A DNA stretch of 39,356 nt from CAWFKS01 sp963816435 (GTDB lineage: Bacteria > Pseudomonadota > Alphaproteobacteria > Rhizobiales > Rhizobiaceae). Shown one piece after another: positions 27,107-35,826 of this stretch; positions within the stretch are counted from its first letter, which is position 1; each line of letters opens with the position of its first letter. The notes below the pieces were generated by a model. The model worked only from the letters and a program-made list of their open reading frames with translations. It ran no database searches and was not told the DNA's origin. The DNA is taken from assembly GCA_963816435.1 (NCBI GenBank), contig CAWFKS010000019.1, positions 1 to 39,356 of the forward strand, read 5' to 3'. A program made the translations under genes and the position numbers.

Positions 27107-27884
27107 CTAGACCTGCAGGATCGAGGAGACGAGAAGCTGGGTGTAGGGCGCCTGCGGGATCGTCGAGCACCCGGTCGGTGAGCCCGGTTTCGACCACCCT
27201 GCCCTCCTTCATCACCATGATGCGCTGCGACAAGAGCCGCGCCACGGCGAGGTCGTGGGTGACGACCAGCGCCGCGAGCCCCAGGTCGTTCACCAGCCCG
27301 CGCAACAGGTCGAGCAGGCGCGCCTGCACCGACACGTCGAGCCCGCCGGTCGGCTCGTCCATGAAGACGAGCCGCGGCCCGGTGACGAGGTTGCGCGCGA
27401 TCTGCAGGCGCTGGCGCATGCCGCCGGAAAAGGCGCGCGGCTGGTCGTCGATGCGGTCCTGCTCGATCTCGACGCGCGACAGCCAGTCTAGGGCGGTGGC
27501 GCGGATGTTGCCGTAGTGCCGATCGCCGACCGCCATCAGCCGCTCGCCGACATTGGCGCCGGCCGATACCGTCATGCGCAGCCCGTCGGCCGGGTTCTGG
27601 TGCACGAAGCCCCAGTCGGTGCGCATGAGAAAACGCCGCTCCGCCTCGCTCATCCGGTAGAGGTCGTGGAAGGCGCCGTCGCGCATGCGGTAGACGACGG
27701 TGCCCGATGTCGGAAGCAGCCGCGTCGACACGCAGTTGAGAAGCGTCGTCTTGCCGGAGCCGGACTCGCCGACCACCGCCAGCACCTCGCCAGGCCACAG
27801 GTCGAAGGAGACATCCTGGCAGCCGATCCGGCCGCCGTAGGATTTCGACAGCGAGGTGACCCGCAGCAGCGGTTCGTCGGTCAT
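27107..27884 (-). CDS. phnK: C-P lyase ABC-type subunit PhnK (frameshifted near C-terminus)
   Basis: A 258-residue ABC-fold subunit that in Escherichia coli docks on the PhnGHIJ core. Walker A GESGSGKTT (39-47), signature FSGGM (152-156) and Walker B LVFMDEP (172-178) are intact. Near 27156-27158 a GGG run (minus-strand CCC) carries one extra base; without it the tail reads VLDDPQAPYTQLLVSSILQV and stops at TAG 27107-27109, exactly the normal PhnK ending. ATG 27884 overlaps the phnJ stop by four bases (ATGA). Confidence 0.9.
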
Positions 27885-28771
27885 TGCACTTCCTCCGCCA
27901 TCGCGCCTTTATGGCCGGCCGCGCGCCGCTCCTCGCAATAGTCGGTGTCGGAGCACACGAACATGTGGCCGCCCGCATCGTCGAGGATCACCTCGTCGAG
28001 ATAGACGCCGGTGCCGCCGCACAGCGCGCAGGGCTCGTCGAACTCCTGGATCTCGAACGGATGGTCCTCGAAGTCGAGGCTGACTACATCCGTGAAAGGC
28101 GGGACGGCGTAGATGCGCTTTTCGCGACCGGCACCGAAAAGCTGCAGAGCCGCCGAACGATGCATCTTCGGATTGTCGAATTTCGGCGTCGGCGACGGGT
28201 CCATCACGTAGCGCCCCTCGACCTTCACCGGGTAGGCGTAGGAGGTGGCGATGCGGCCGTGGTGGGCGATGTCCTCGTAGAGCTTCACATGCATCAGCCC
28301 GTATTCCTCGAGCGCGTGCATCTTGCGCGTCTCGGTCTCGCGCGGCTCCAGGAAGCGCAGCGGCTCGGGGATCGGCACCTGAAAGACCAGCACCTGGTTT
28401 TCCGTCAGCGGCCTTTCGGGGATGCGGTGACGCGTCTGGATGATCGTGGCGTCGGCGGTGTGCGTGGTCACGGCGACATGAGCGACCTTCTGGAAGAAGG
28501 CGCGGATGGACACCGCGTTGGTCGTGTCGTCGGCGCCCTGGTCGATCACCTTCAGCGTGTCGTCGGGACCGATGATCGACGCCGTCACCTGCACGCCGCC
28601 GGTGCCCCAGCCATAGGGCATCGGCATCTCTCGGCTGGCGAACGGCACCTGGTAGCCCGGAATGGCGATCCCCTTGAGGATGGCGCGCCGGATCATCCGT
28701 TTCGTCTGCTCGTCCAGATAGGCGAAATTGTAGGCCGCGATTTCGCCGGCGGCGGCAACTTCAGCGCCCAT
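27881..28771 (-). CDS. phnJ: Carbon-phosphorus lyase radical SAM subunit PhnJ
   Basis: The 296-residue catalytic subunit that cleaves the C-P bond of ribosyl-phosphonate phosphate. The unusual [4Fe-4S] motif C-x2-C-x21-C-x5-C is complete at Cys248, Cys251, Cys273 and Cys279. Conserved AIPGYQVPFASREMPMPYGWGTGG (about 36-59 taken together) lies in the N-terminal active-site region. ATG 28771 gives the standard start MGAEVAAAGEIAAYNFAYLD, with AGGAG nine bases upstream. An unusual 171-base gap separates it from phnI. Confidence 0.97.
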   Translation of the reverse strand: MGAEVAAAGEIAAYNFAYLDEQTKRMIRRAILKGIAIPGYQVPFASREMPMPYGWGTGGVQVTASIIGPDDTLKVIDQGADDTTNAVSIRAFFQKVAHVAVTTHTADATIIQTRHRIPERPLTENQVLVFQVPIPEPLRFLEPRETETRKMHALEEYGLMHVKLYEDIAHHGRIATSYAYPVKVEGRYVMDPSPTPKFDNPKMHRSAALQLFGAGREKRIYAVPPFTDVVSLDFEDHPFEIQEFDEPCALCGGTGVYLDEVILDDAGGHMFVCSDTDYCEERRAAGHKGAMAEEVQ

Positions 28772-28805
28772 TGCGCGTTTCTCCTGCCAAACGGAGACAT
28801 GAACC

Positions 28806-28925
28806 ATGGATATCGGCATCTTCTTCGCAGCCCTGATCGCGGCGGCCGGCGGCATCGGCGTCTGGAGCGCCGTGCATCACGCCAGTCATGACGATGTGAC
28901 CGCCAACCGCGACGTCCACGCCTAG
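28806..28925 (+). CDS. Putative 39-residue single-helix membrane protein in the phnI-phnJ gap
   Basis: A small frame on the strand opposite the phn operon: MDIGIFFAALIAAAGGIGVW then SAVHHASHDDVTANRDVHA and a TAG stop. Residues 3-22 form one hydrophobic helix and the tail is polar and His/Asp-rich. Nearly every codon ends in G or C, as in the real genes of this window, and GGAG lies nine bases before the ATG. It could also be non-coding sequence in an operon gap. A 61-codon minus-strand frame covers the same bases with weaker codon bias. No family recognised. Confidence 0.35.
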   Translation: MDIGIFFAALIAAAGGIGVWSAVHHASHDDVTANRDVHA

Positions 28926-28942
28926 GGCTTGCATAACGGGAC

Positions 28943-30040
28943 TCATTCGGCCGCCTCCCGCCGTTCCTCGTCGGCTTCTTCCACCTTGCGGCGCAGACGG
29001 CGGACGAGGTCGAGTTCGGCCTGGAAATCGACGTAGTGCGGCAGCTTCAGGTGCTCGACGAAGCCGGTCGCCTGCACATTGTCGGAATGCGAGATGACGA
29101 ATTCCTCGTCCTGCGCCGGCGCCACGACATCCTCGCCGAATTCCGAGGCGCGCAGCGCCCGGTCGCACAGCGCCATCGCCATCGCCTTCCGTTCCGACTG
29201 ACCGAACACCAGCCCGTAGCCGCGCGTGAATTGCGGCGGCGCCTTGGCCGATCCGCGGAACTGGTTGACCATCTGGCATTCCGTGACGCGGACGCGCCCG
29301 AGCGGAACCGGAAACGGCAGTTCCGGCACGTCGAGTTCGACTTCCACCTCGCCTATCCTCACCTCGCCGACGAAGGGATGGGAGCGCGCATAGCCGCGCT
29401 GTGTGGAATAGGCGAGCGCCAGCAGGAACCCCTCGTCGCCGCGCGAAAGCGCCTGCAGCCGCGCGTCACGATCGAGCGGAAACTCCAGCGGCTCGCGCGT
29501 GATGTCGCCGGTGCGGTGATCCTCCGGCAGCGCGCCGTCCTCCTCGATCAGCCCTTCGCGCGCCAGGATCGACGAGACGCGTGGCATCGCCGCCTCCCCA
29601 CTCTCTTGCGCGACGGGCGCCTCCACCTCGCTGCCCTCGGCCAGATTCGGATCGAGCAGCCGGTGCGTGTAGTCGAAGGTGGGCCCGAGCACCTGGCCGC
29701 CGGGCAGGTCCTTGTACGTCGCCGAGACGCGCCGCTCGACGCGCATGGCGGCGGTATCGGCGGGCCGCGTGTAGCCGAAGCGCGGCAATGTGGTGCGATA
29801 GGCGCGCAAGAGGAAGATCGCCTCGATCATGTCGCCACGCGCCTGCACGATCGCCAGCGCCGCCAGATCGCGGTCGTAGAGAGAGCCCTCCGCCATCACG
29901 CGGTCGACGCCGAGCGCCAGTTGCTCGACCACCTGGTCGAGCCTCAGCGCCGGCACGGAACGGTCGCCGCGCCTGCGATCGGCGAGCAGCCGGTGGGCGT
30001 TCTGGATGGCGGCCTCGCCGCCCTTTACCGCGACATACAT
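28943..30040 (-). CDS. phnI: C-P lyase core subunit / purine ribonucleoside transferase PhnI
   Basis: A 365-residue subunit which, with PhnG, PhnH and PhnL, couples the phosphonate to ribose from a nucleotide. The start MYVAVKGGEAAIQNAHRLLA is diagnostic, as are the QMVNQFRGSAKAPPQFTRGYGLVFGQSERKAMAMAL region (about 273-308) and HSDNVQATGFVEHLKLPHYVDF near the end. ATG 30040 is four bases after the phnH stop. Length agrees with the Escherichia coli protein. Confidence 0.97.
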   Translation of the reverse strand: MYVAVKGGEAAIQNAHRLLADRRRGDRSVPALRLDQVVEQLALGVDRVMAEGSLYDRDLAALAIVQARGDMIEAIFLLRAYRTTLPRFGYTRPADTAAMRVERRVSATYKDLPGGQVLGPTFDYTHRLLDPNLAEGSEVEAPVAQESGEAAMPRVSSILAREGLIEEDGALPEDHRTGDITREPLEFPLDRDARLQALSRGDEGFLLALAYSTQRGYARSHPFVGEVRIGEVEVELDVPELPFPVPLGRVRVTECQMVNQFRGSAKAPPQFTRGYGLVFGQSERKAMAMALCDRALRASEFGEDVVAPAQDEEFVISHSDNVQATGFVEHLKLPHYVDFQAELDLVRRLRRKVEEADEERREAAE

Positions 30041-30044
30041 CGCC

Positions 30045-30653
30045 TCATCCCTTCTCGCCGACGCGCGTCGTGCGCGGCAGCGCCGCCACCGCGTCCGGCC
30101 CCGCGAGGATCAGGTCGATCCCGCGCGGAAAGCGTTGGTTGTTCTGGCGCCACTGCTCGATGAAATGGCGCGGCATCGGCGTCGGCGCGAGCGAGGCTTC
30201 ATCCTCGATTCCCGGGCCGCGCAGCGTCAAAGCCGGACCGTCGTCCAGGCTGCCGACCTGCAGGATCAAGGTCGTCGAGCGGTCCGGATATTCCTGCGTG
30301 CCCTGCGAAAAATTCTCGAACGCCATCAGCTCGCCGGGCGCCGCCACGATGGCGAAATGCGCGTCGGCCGGCGTGTGCGCTGCCGGCGCGCCGGTGTGGA
30401 AGCCGAGCCAACCCGCCACGTCCGCACGCTCGCGCAATGCCGGGTCGAGCCAAACCGGCGTGTCCTGGTCGCACAGCGTCAGCGCCACCGCGCCGGCAAC
30501 GGCCGAAAGCGGCTTCGGCGGCTTGGGAAGTGCCGCGAGCCGGCGCCCCGTCCCCGGCCGTGCCATCGCATCCATGACGGCGCGGAAGGTGGACTGCGCG
30601 TCGAATACGGGACTGGCGAAGCCACCGTCGATCGTGTCGGCTTTCGCAGCCAT
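30045..30653 (-). CDS. phnH: C-P lyase core subunit PhnH
   Basis: A 202-residue structural subunit of the PhnGHIJ core. Family markers are GGFASPVFDAQSTFRAVMDAMARPG at the N-terminus, LTLCDQDTPVWLDP, and LTLRGPGIEDEASLAP near the middle, then QRFPRGIDLILAG. ATG 30653 shares one base with the phnG stop (TGATG), and the stop is four bases before phnI, so it is a core operon gene. Confidence 0.95.
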   Translation of the reverse strand: MAAKADTIDGGFASPVFDAQSTFRAVMDAMARPGTGRRLAALPKPPKPLSAVAGAVALTLCDQDTPVWLDPALRERADVAGWLGFHTGAPAAHTPADAHFAIVAAPGELMAFENFSQGTQEYPDRSTTLILQVGSLDDGPALTLRGPGIEDEASLAPTPMPRHFIEQWRQNNQRFPRGIDLILAGPDAVAALPRTTRVGEKG

Positions 30654-31114
30654 CAATCCTCTCCCCTGACCATGGTGAAGAAGTCGACCTTGGTGGCGGC
30701 GGTCTCCTCGCGTCGGCGGCGGTCGGCCTCGTCCTGTTCGGCCGCAAGGGGAGTCAGAATTCGCGTCTCGATCTCGTCGCGGCGCGCCGGGTCCTGCCAC
30801 AATGCGTCGCAGATCGCAGCGAGCCGTGCCTTCGCCCTGTCGCGGCCGAGCGCGTAGGAATGGCCGATATGGCCGGACGCCAGCCGGACCGTGGCGCGCG
30901 TTACCGTCGCATCGCCGAAATTGAACGGCGAGCCGCCGCCGCCGATGCGTCCGCGCAGCATCACCAGCCCGGTTTCGGGCCCGCGCAGCGTCTCCCCATC
31001 TTCCGGCAGCCCTGCCGCACGCCAAAGCTCGGCAAGGCGCTCGCCCGGCGCGGACGCCAGCACCGCCATCATGCGCCGCCGCCCTTCGTGCAGTTCCGCC
31101 TCTCGCATGCCCAT
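30653..31114 (-). CDS. phnG: C-P lyase core subunit PhnG
   Basis: A 153-residue subunit with RRRMMAVLASAPGERLAELW at the N-terminus, GLVMLRGRIGGGGSPFNFGDATVTRATVRL and GHSYALGRDRAKARLAAICDAL, all typical of PhnG. Start may be ATG 31114 or the next in-frame ATG at 31108. First gene of the C-P lyase string, divergent from phnF with about 100 bases between. Confidence 0.94.
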   Translation of the reverse strand: MGMREAELHEGRRRMMAVLASAPGERLAELWRAAGLPEDGETLRGPETGLVMLRGRIGGGGSPFNFGDATVTRATVRLASGHIGHSYALGRDRAKARLAAICDALWQDPARRDEIETRILTPLAAEQDEADRRRREETAATKVDFFTMVRGED

Positions 31115-31136
31115 TCCCGATCGGTCCCTCTGCTAT

Positions 31137-31174
31137 TTGTCTATTGTTGTAGACAATCCGACAAATGCTGTCTA
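31137..31174. promoter_or_regulatory. Overlapping inverted repeats between phnG and phnF (candidate PhnF operator)
   Basis: TTGTCTA at 31137-31143 and TAGACAA at 31150-31156 form a 7-base inverted repeat with a 6-base spacer; TAGACA (31150-31155) also pairs with TGTCTA at 31169-31174. They lie in the AT-richer divergent promoter region. GntR/HutC regulators such as PhnF bind TAGAC-type dyads, so this is the likely operator for phnF and phnG. Confidence 0.6.
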
Positions 31175-31216
31175 TGCCTAACCTGCGTTCGTGACGCGGC
31201 GATGACAGGAGCGGGT

Positions 31217-31983
31217 ATGACTGCGGCAACGGCGATGGCGGGGATGGAACGGCGCAGCGGTGTCGCGCTGTGGCGTCAGATCGCCGATCGCATCCGCTAC
31301 GAGACGGCTGCCGGCGCACTTGGCGCTGATGGCAGGTTGCCTACCGAGATGGCGCTGGCCGAGCGTTTCGGCGTCAATCGCCACACCGTCAGGACGGCGA
31401 TCGCAGCGCTCGTGCGCGAGGGCGTGCTGCGGGCCGAGCAGGGCCGCGGCACTTTCCTGGAAAGACGCGAGAAACTCACCTATCCGATCGGCCCGCGCAC
31501 CCGCTTCCGCGACGGGCTCTCGAGCCAGGCGAGCGAGCTCGGGAGCCGTCTGCTCGACCACGCACTGGAGCCGGCGGACGAGCGTATTGCGAAGGCACTT
31601 GAACTTGCACCCGGTTCGACGGTGTTGCGGCTGGAGACGCTGAGCGCGGCCGACGGCCGGCCACTGTCGCGCGCCACGAGCTGGCTCGACGCGACACGCT
31701 TCGCCGGGTTCGAAAAGGCGCTCGCGCGAATACGGGCTCCGTCACCCTCGCCTTCCGCGACTACGATGTTTCAGATTATCTGCGCCGCTCGACGGTCGTG
31801 TCGGCGCGTCACGCCTCCGATGCCGACCTCGGCGACCTCGGCCTGTCGCCCGGCGCCATCGTGCTGGTCACGCTGGCCGTCAATGTCGACACGGCCGGGC
31901 AGGCGATCCAGTTTTCCGAAACCCGATTTGTCGCCGACAGGGTGGAGCTTTCGATCGCCGGCGCGGATTCCCTGCCCGGCTGA
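31217..31983 (+). CDS. phnF: GntR/HutC family regulator PhnF (frameshifted)
   Basis: A regulator of phosphonate genes. The N-terminal GntR winged helix includes LPTEMALAERFGVNRHTVRT and REGVLRAEQGRGTFLE, and the C-terminal part is a UTRA ligand domain. The frame loses one base at about 31728-31733; after it the sequence reads TGSVTLAFRDYDVSDYLRRS to SIAGADSLPG. ATG 31217 has AGGAG five bases upstream and is preferred to ATG 31202. It is divergent from phnG and convergent with the liv-type ATPase gene, 26 bases away. Confidence 0.87.
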
Positions 31984-32009
31984 GCGGTCCCCGGCTGGTC
32001 GGATCGCCC

Positions 32010-32777
32010 TCAGATCGCCAGGTACTCGTTGCGCAGCTCGACATTGTCGAGCACCGACTGCGCGGTGTCGTCATGCACGATGTTGCCCATGTCGAGGATC
32101 AGCGCCCGGTCGGCGAGTTCGAGCGCGGCAACCGCGTTCTGTTCGACGATGATCGTGGTGATGCCCAGCGCCTTGATCTGCTCGACGATCTTCTCGATCT
32201 CCTTGACGATCACTGGCGCCAGCCCCTCGTAGGGCTCGTCGAGCAGGAGCAGCTTGACCTCCCGCGCCAGTGCGCGTGCGACCGCCAGCATCTGCTGTTC
32301 GCCGCCCGACAGCGTCACGCCTTCCTGCTTCCGGCGCTCGGCCAGCCGCGGGAAATGCTCGTAGATCTTCTCCAGCGGCCAGCCTTTCGGCTCGGCGATC
32401 TGCGCCAGGATGAGGTTTTCCTCCACCGTCAGTCCGGCAATGATGCGCCGGTCTTCCGGCACCAGCTGGATGCCTGCAGACGACGCCTGATAGTCGTGCA
32501 TCTTGTGCACGGCATTGCCGTTCAGCCAGATCTCGCCGCCCTTCAGCTGCGGGTCGCGCGCCCGCGCAAGCGTTCTCAGCGTCGAGGTCTTGCCGGCGCC
32601 GTTTCGGCCGAGAAGCGCGACGACGTCACCCTCCCTGATCTCGAAGCTGACGCCCTGGACGATGTAGCTCTCGCCGTAATAGGCGTGGATGTCGTTCACG
32701 GTGAAGAACGGCGCCCGCTGCGTCTCGCTCTCCTTGCTGGAAGTCGCGCCGGTGTCCGGCATCGTCATCGCGTTCAT
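32010..32777 (-). CDS. livF: Branched-chain amino acid-type ABC transporter ATP-binding protein (LivF)
   Basis: A 255-residue ATPase of the LivF class with Walker A GRNGAGKTS, the LivF-typical GIQLVPEDRRIIAGLTVEENL, signature LSGGEQQMLAVARAL and Walker B LLLLDEPYEGLAP. The ATG at 32777 shares one base with the livG stop (TGATG). The first 25 residues before FFTVNDIHAYYG are a non-conserved tail. Last gene of the five-gene importer operon. LivF-class proteins also serve urea, amide and other amino acid importers, so the ligand remains open. Confidence 0.93.
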   Translation of the reverse strand: MNAMTMPDTGATSSKESETQRAPFFTVNDIHAYYGESYIVQGVSFEIREGDVVALLGRNGAGKTSTLRTLARARDPQLKGGEIWLNGNAVHKMHDYQASSAGIQLVPEDRRIIAGLTVEENLILAQIAEPKGWPLEKIYEHFPRLAERRKQEGVTLSGGEQQMLAVARALAREVKLLLLDEPYEGLAPVIVKEIEKIVEQIKALGITTIIVEQNAVAALELADRALILDMGNIVHDDTAQSVLDNVELRNEYLAI

Positions 32778-33535
32778 CAATGCGCTCCCCCCAGATAGGC
32801 CTCCTGCACGACGGGATTGCCGCGCACCTCGTCCGGCTTTCCGTCGGCGATGATCCTGCCTTGCGCCAGCACGGTGATGCGGTCGGCCAGCGAGAACACG
32901 ACATGCATGTCGTGCTCGATGATGACCTTGGTTGTGCCGCGTTCCTTGAACTTGCGCAACAGCTCGATCATGGAGTTGGTGTCGTGGCGGGACATGCCCG
33001 CCGTGGGCTCGTCGAGCAGCAGCAGCCTCGGGCTCTGCACCACCGCCATCGCCAGTTCCAGCCGCCGCTTGTCGCCGCGCGACAGGCTGCCCGCCAGCGC
33101 GTCCTTCTGTCGGATGAGGCCGAAATCGTCGAGCCAGTGCTCGGCCTCGTCGCGCACTTCCGTCTGTCCGGCTGCGGTCTGCCAGGCGTTGAGGCGGAAG
33201 GCCCCGTCGCGCTTGGCGAAAGCGGGCACCATGACGTTCTGGATCAGCGTCAGGTCGGGGAAGATCTCCGGCGTCTGGAAGACGCGGACGACGCCGAGCT
33301 GATTGATCTCGTAGGGCTTTTTGCCGGTTAGCACGGTGCCGTCGAAGATCACCGCGCCGGTGTCGGGCGCAATGCGCCCGATGCAGACGTTGAGCAGCGT
33401 CGACTTGCCGGCGCCGTTGGGACCAATGATGGCGTGGGTGGTGCCCTCCGTCACCTCCAGGTCGACGTCGGCCAGTGCCTGAAGCCCGCCGAAGTTCTTG
33501 TGCACGTCGGCGATGTGCAGAACCGTGTTGTCCAT
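32777..33535 (-). CDS. livG: Branched-chain amino acid-type ABC transporter ATP-binding protein (LivG)
   Basis: A 252-residue ATPase of the LivG class. Walker A GPNGAGKST, Q-loop FQTPEIFPDLTLIQNVMVP and Walker B LLLLDEPTAGM are clear; the signature is LSRGDKRRLELA in place of the usual LSYGQQRRLEIA, a variant form. ATG 33535 lies 13 bases after the livM stop. It overlaps livF by one base. Confidence 0.93.
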   Translation of the reverse strand: MDNTVLHIADVHKNFGGLQALADVDLEVTEGTTHAIIGPNGAGKSTLLNVCIGRIAPDTGAVIFDGTVLTGKKPYEINQLGVVRVFQTPEIFPDLTLIQNVMVPAFAKRDGAFRLNAWQTAAGQTEVRDEAEHWLDDFGLIRQKDALAGSLSRGDKRRLELAMAVVQSPRLLLLDEPTAGMSRHDTNSMIELLRKFKERGTTKVIIEHDMHVVFSLADRITVLAQGRIIADGKPDEVRGNPVVQEAYLGGAH

Positions 33536-33548
33536 TTCCGCTTTTCCC

Positions 33549-34736
33549 TTATTCCGCCGGAGCGAGCTTCGGCGAGCCTTCGGGGCCCGACGGCTTGCGA
33601 CTGAAGGACGAGCGGATGCGGCGCAGGCCTTCCATCAGCCCGCCCGGCAGGAACATCACGACCAGCACGAAGGTCAGGCCGAGCGTCAGCTGCCACCCTT
33701 CGCCGACGAACGGATTGACGATGGCGACCATGAAATCCTGCAGCCCATCCGGCAGCCAGCTGAACCAGTGGTGCAGCACGCCCGCGTCGATCTTGGAGAA
33801 GATGTTCTCGAAATACTTGATGAAGCCGGCGCCGAGGATCGGCCCCATCAGCGTGCCTGCGCCGCCGAGGATGGTCATGAGGACGACCTCGCCCGAAGCG
33901 GTCCACTGCATCCGCTCCGCACCCGCGAGCGGGTCCATGGCGGCCAGCAACCCGCCGGCCAGCCCCGCATACATGCCCGAGATGACGAAAGCGGTCAGCA
34001 TGTAGGGCCGGGTGTTGACGCCCGAATAGTCGAGGCGACGGCGGTTGGTCTTGATTGCCCGCAGCATCATGCCGAACGGCGAGCGGAATATCCGCATGGC
34101 GATGTAGAAGGCGACGATCGCGATGATCGCGGTGAAATAGTAGCCGACGTTGAAGGTGAACTCCCAGCCGCCGAGATGCACGTTCGTGCTGTCGATCATC
34201 AGCAGCCCGAAGAAGTGCGGGCTGGTGGGCGAACCCGGATGCATCAGGTACTGCGGATCGTTGGAATAGACCTGCAGGCCTGTCTCCCCGTTGGTCAGCG
34301 GCGTCAGCACCGAATAGGCGAGGTTGTAGGACATCTGCGCGAAGGCGAGCGTCAGGATCGAGAAGTAGATGCCCGACCGCCTGAGCGAGATGTAGCCGAT
34401 GAACAGCGCGAAGATGCCGGACGCGATGACGGCAAGGATGAGGCCCGGCACGACGTTGAAGCCGAGCAGCTTGTACATCCACACGACCGAGTACGAGCCG
34501 ATGCCGAGGAATGCGGCGTGGCCGAAGGAGAGGTAGCCGGTCAGGCCGAACAGGATGTTGAAGCCCATCGCGAAGATGCCGAAGATCGCGAAGCGCTGCA
34601 TCAGGTCGGGATAGCCGGCGTTGAACTGCGCCAGCGAAGACGTCGCCGGGAAGGGCTGCAGGATCACCGGGGTGGCGAGCGTCAGGAACACCACCAGCAG
34701 AAGCAACAAATTGTCCTGTCGTTTCAGTCCCCACAT
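33549..34736 (-). CDS. livM: Branched-chain amino acid-type ABC transporter permease (LivM)
   Basis: A 395-residue inner-membrane permease with many hydrophobic helices. LivM signatures are FNILFGLTGYLSFGHAAFLG and MTILGGAGTLMGPILGAGF. A loop of about 40 residues (GETGLQVYSNDPQYLMHPGS) lies on the periplasmic side. It lies four bases after the livH stop, in the expected livH-livM-livG-livF order. Confidence 0.93.
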   Translation of the reverse strand: MWGLKRQDNLLLLLVVFLTLATPVILQPFPATSSLAQFNAGYPDLMQRFAIFGIFAMGFNILFGLTGYLSFGHAAFLGIGSYSVVWMYKLLGFNVVPGLILAVIASGIFALFIGYISLRRSGIYFSILTLAFAQMSYNLAYSVLTPLTNGETGLQVYSNDPQYLMHPGSPTSPHFFGLLMIDSTNVHLGGWEFTFNVGYYFTAIIAIVAFYIAMRIFRSPFGMMLRAIKTNRRRLDYSGVNTRPYMLTAFVISGMYAGLAGGLLAAMDPLAGAERMQWTASGEVVLMTILGGAGTLMGPILGAGFIKYFENIFSKIDAGVLHHWFSWLPDGLQDFMVAIVNPFVGEGWQLTLGLTFVLVVMFLPGGLMEGLRRIRSSFSRKPSGPEGSPKLAPAE

Positions 34737-34740
34737 CGGA

Positions 34741-35771
34741 TCAGTCCTCCATCTGGCCCTGGCGGCCCAGAAGGCCGCGTGGCCTGGTGAGCAGAATGAC
34801 GATCGCGACGAGGTAGATGATCACCTGGTCGATGCCCGGAAGGATCGCCTTGACCTCGTTCATCGAGGCGAACGACTGCAGGATGCCGAGCAGGAAGCCG
34901 GCAAGCACCGCGCCGGCCAGCGAGCCCATGCCGCCGACCACCACGACGACGAACGACAGCACCAGGAAGTCCATCCCCATGTGATAGTTCGGCGCCAGGA
35001 TCGGCGTGTACATCACGCCGGCAATGCCTGCCACCGCGGCCGCCAGCCCGAACATGATCGTGAAGCGCCGGTCGATGTTGATGCCGAGAAGCCCGACCGT
35101 CTCCCGGTCGTTCATACCGGCGCGCACCACCATGCCGAACGTGGTGAAGCGCAGGAAGGCGAACACCGCACCGATGATAACCACCGCGAAAAGGAAATAG
35201 ACCATCCGCCAGTAGGGGTAGATGACGACGCCGGGATGCATGCCGATCATCGCGCCGAAGTCGAACGAGCCGAACAGCGCCGGCGGCGCGCCGGTCTGGA
35301 TCGGGTTGGCGCCGAAGAAATACTTGATGATCTCCTGGAGCACGATGGCCAGACCGAACGTCACCAGGATCTGCTCGGCGTGGGTGCGCCGGTAGAAATG
35401 CTTGATGATCCCGCGTTCCATCGCGACTCCAGGATCAGCATCACCGGGATGGCAAGGAGGATCGCCAGCGGCACCGACCAGTTGATCAGCGCCTCGCCGA
35501 AATGCACGCCGAACCACTTCTCGACGTAGGGCACGTTGACCTTGAGCGGGTTGCCCAGGAAGTCCTTCTGGGTCGGGTCTTCGGTGACGTAGGAGATGTT
35601 GATCAGCCTCTGCAGCGTCACCGCGCAGAACGCGCCGATCATGAACAACGCGCCATGCGCGAAGTTGACGACGCCGAGCGTGCCGAAGATCAGGGTCAGG
35701 CCCAGCGCGATCAGCGCATAGGCGGCGCCCTTGTCGAGGCCGTTCAGGATTTGCAGGATTATGGCGTCCAT
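34741..35771 (-). CDS. livH: Branched-chain amino acid-type ABC transporter permease (LivH, frameshifted)
   Basis: A permease of about 343 residues. From ATG 35771 the frame reads MDAIILQILNGLDKGAAYAL and LTLIFGTLGVVNFAHGALFM, the LivH signature. After LLAIPVMLILE one base is missing at about 35425-35430 and the protein resumes as AMERGIIKHFYRRTHAEQIL, continuing to VVVGGMGSLAGAVLAGFLLG and ending RQGQMED. The periplasmic loop (EDPTQKDFLGNPLKVNVPYV) is larger than in Escherichia coli LivH. Confidence 0.88.
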
Positions 35772-35826
35772 TCGAGCCGCACCAAGAGCTTCTTCACGCC
35801 GGATGACCGGGCGCACATGAGAGAGA

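Noticed and set aside
28761..28946. A 61-codon minus-strand frame coupled to phnI and overlapping the phnJ start
   Set aside because: Third-position G/C is lower than in its neighbours and no family is recognisable; kept only as an alternative to the plus-strand small frame.
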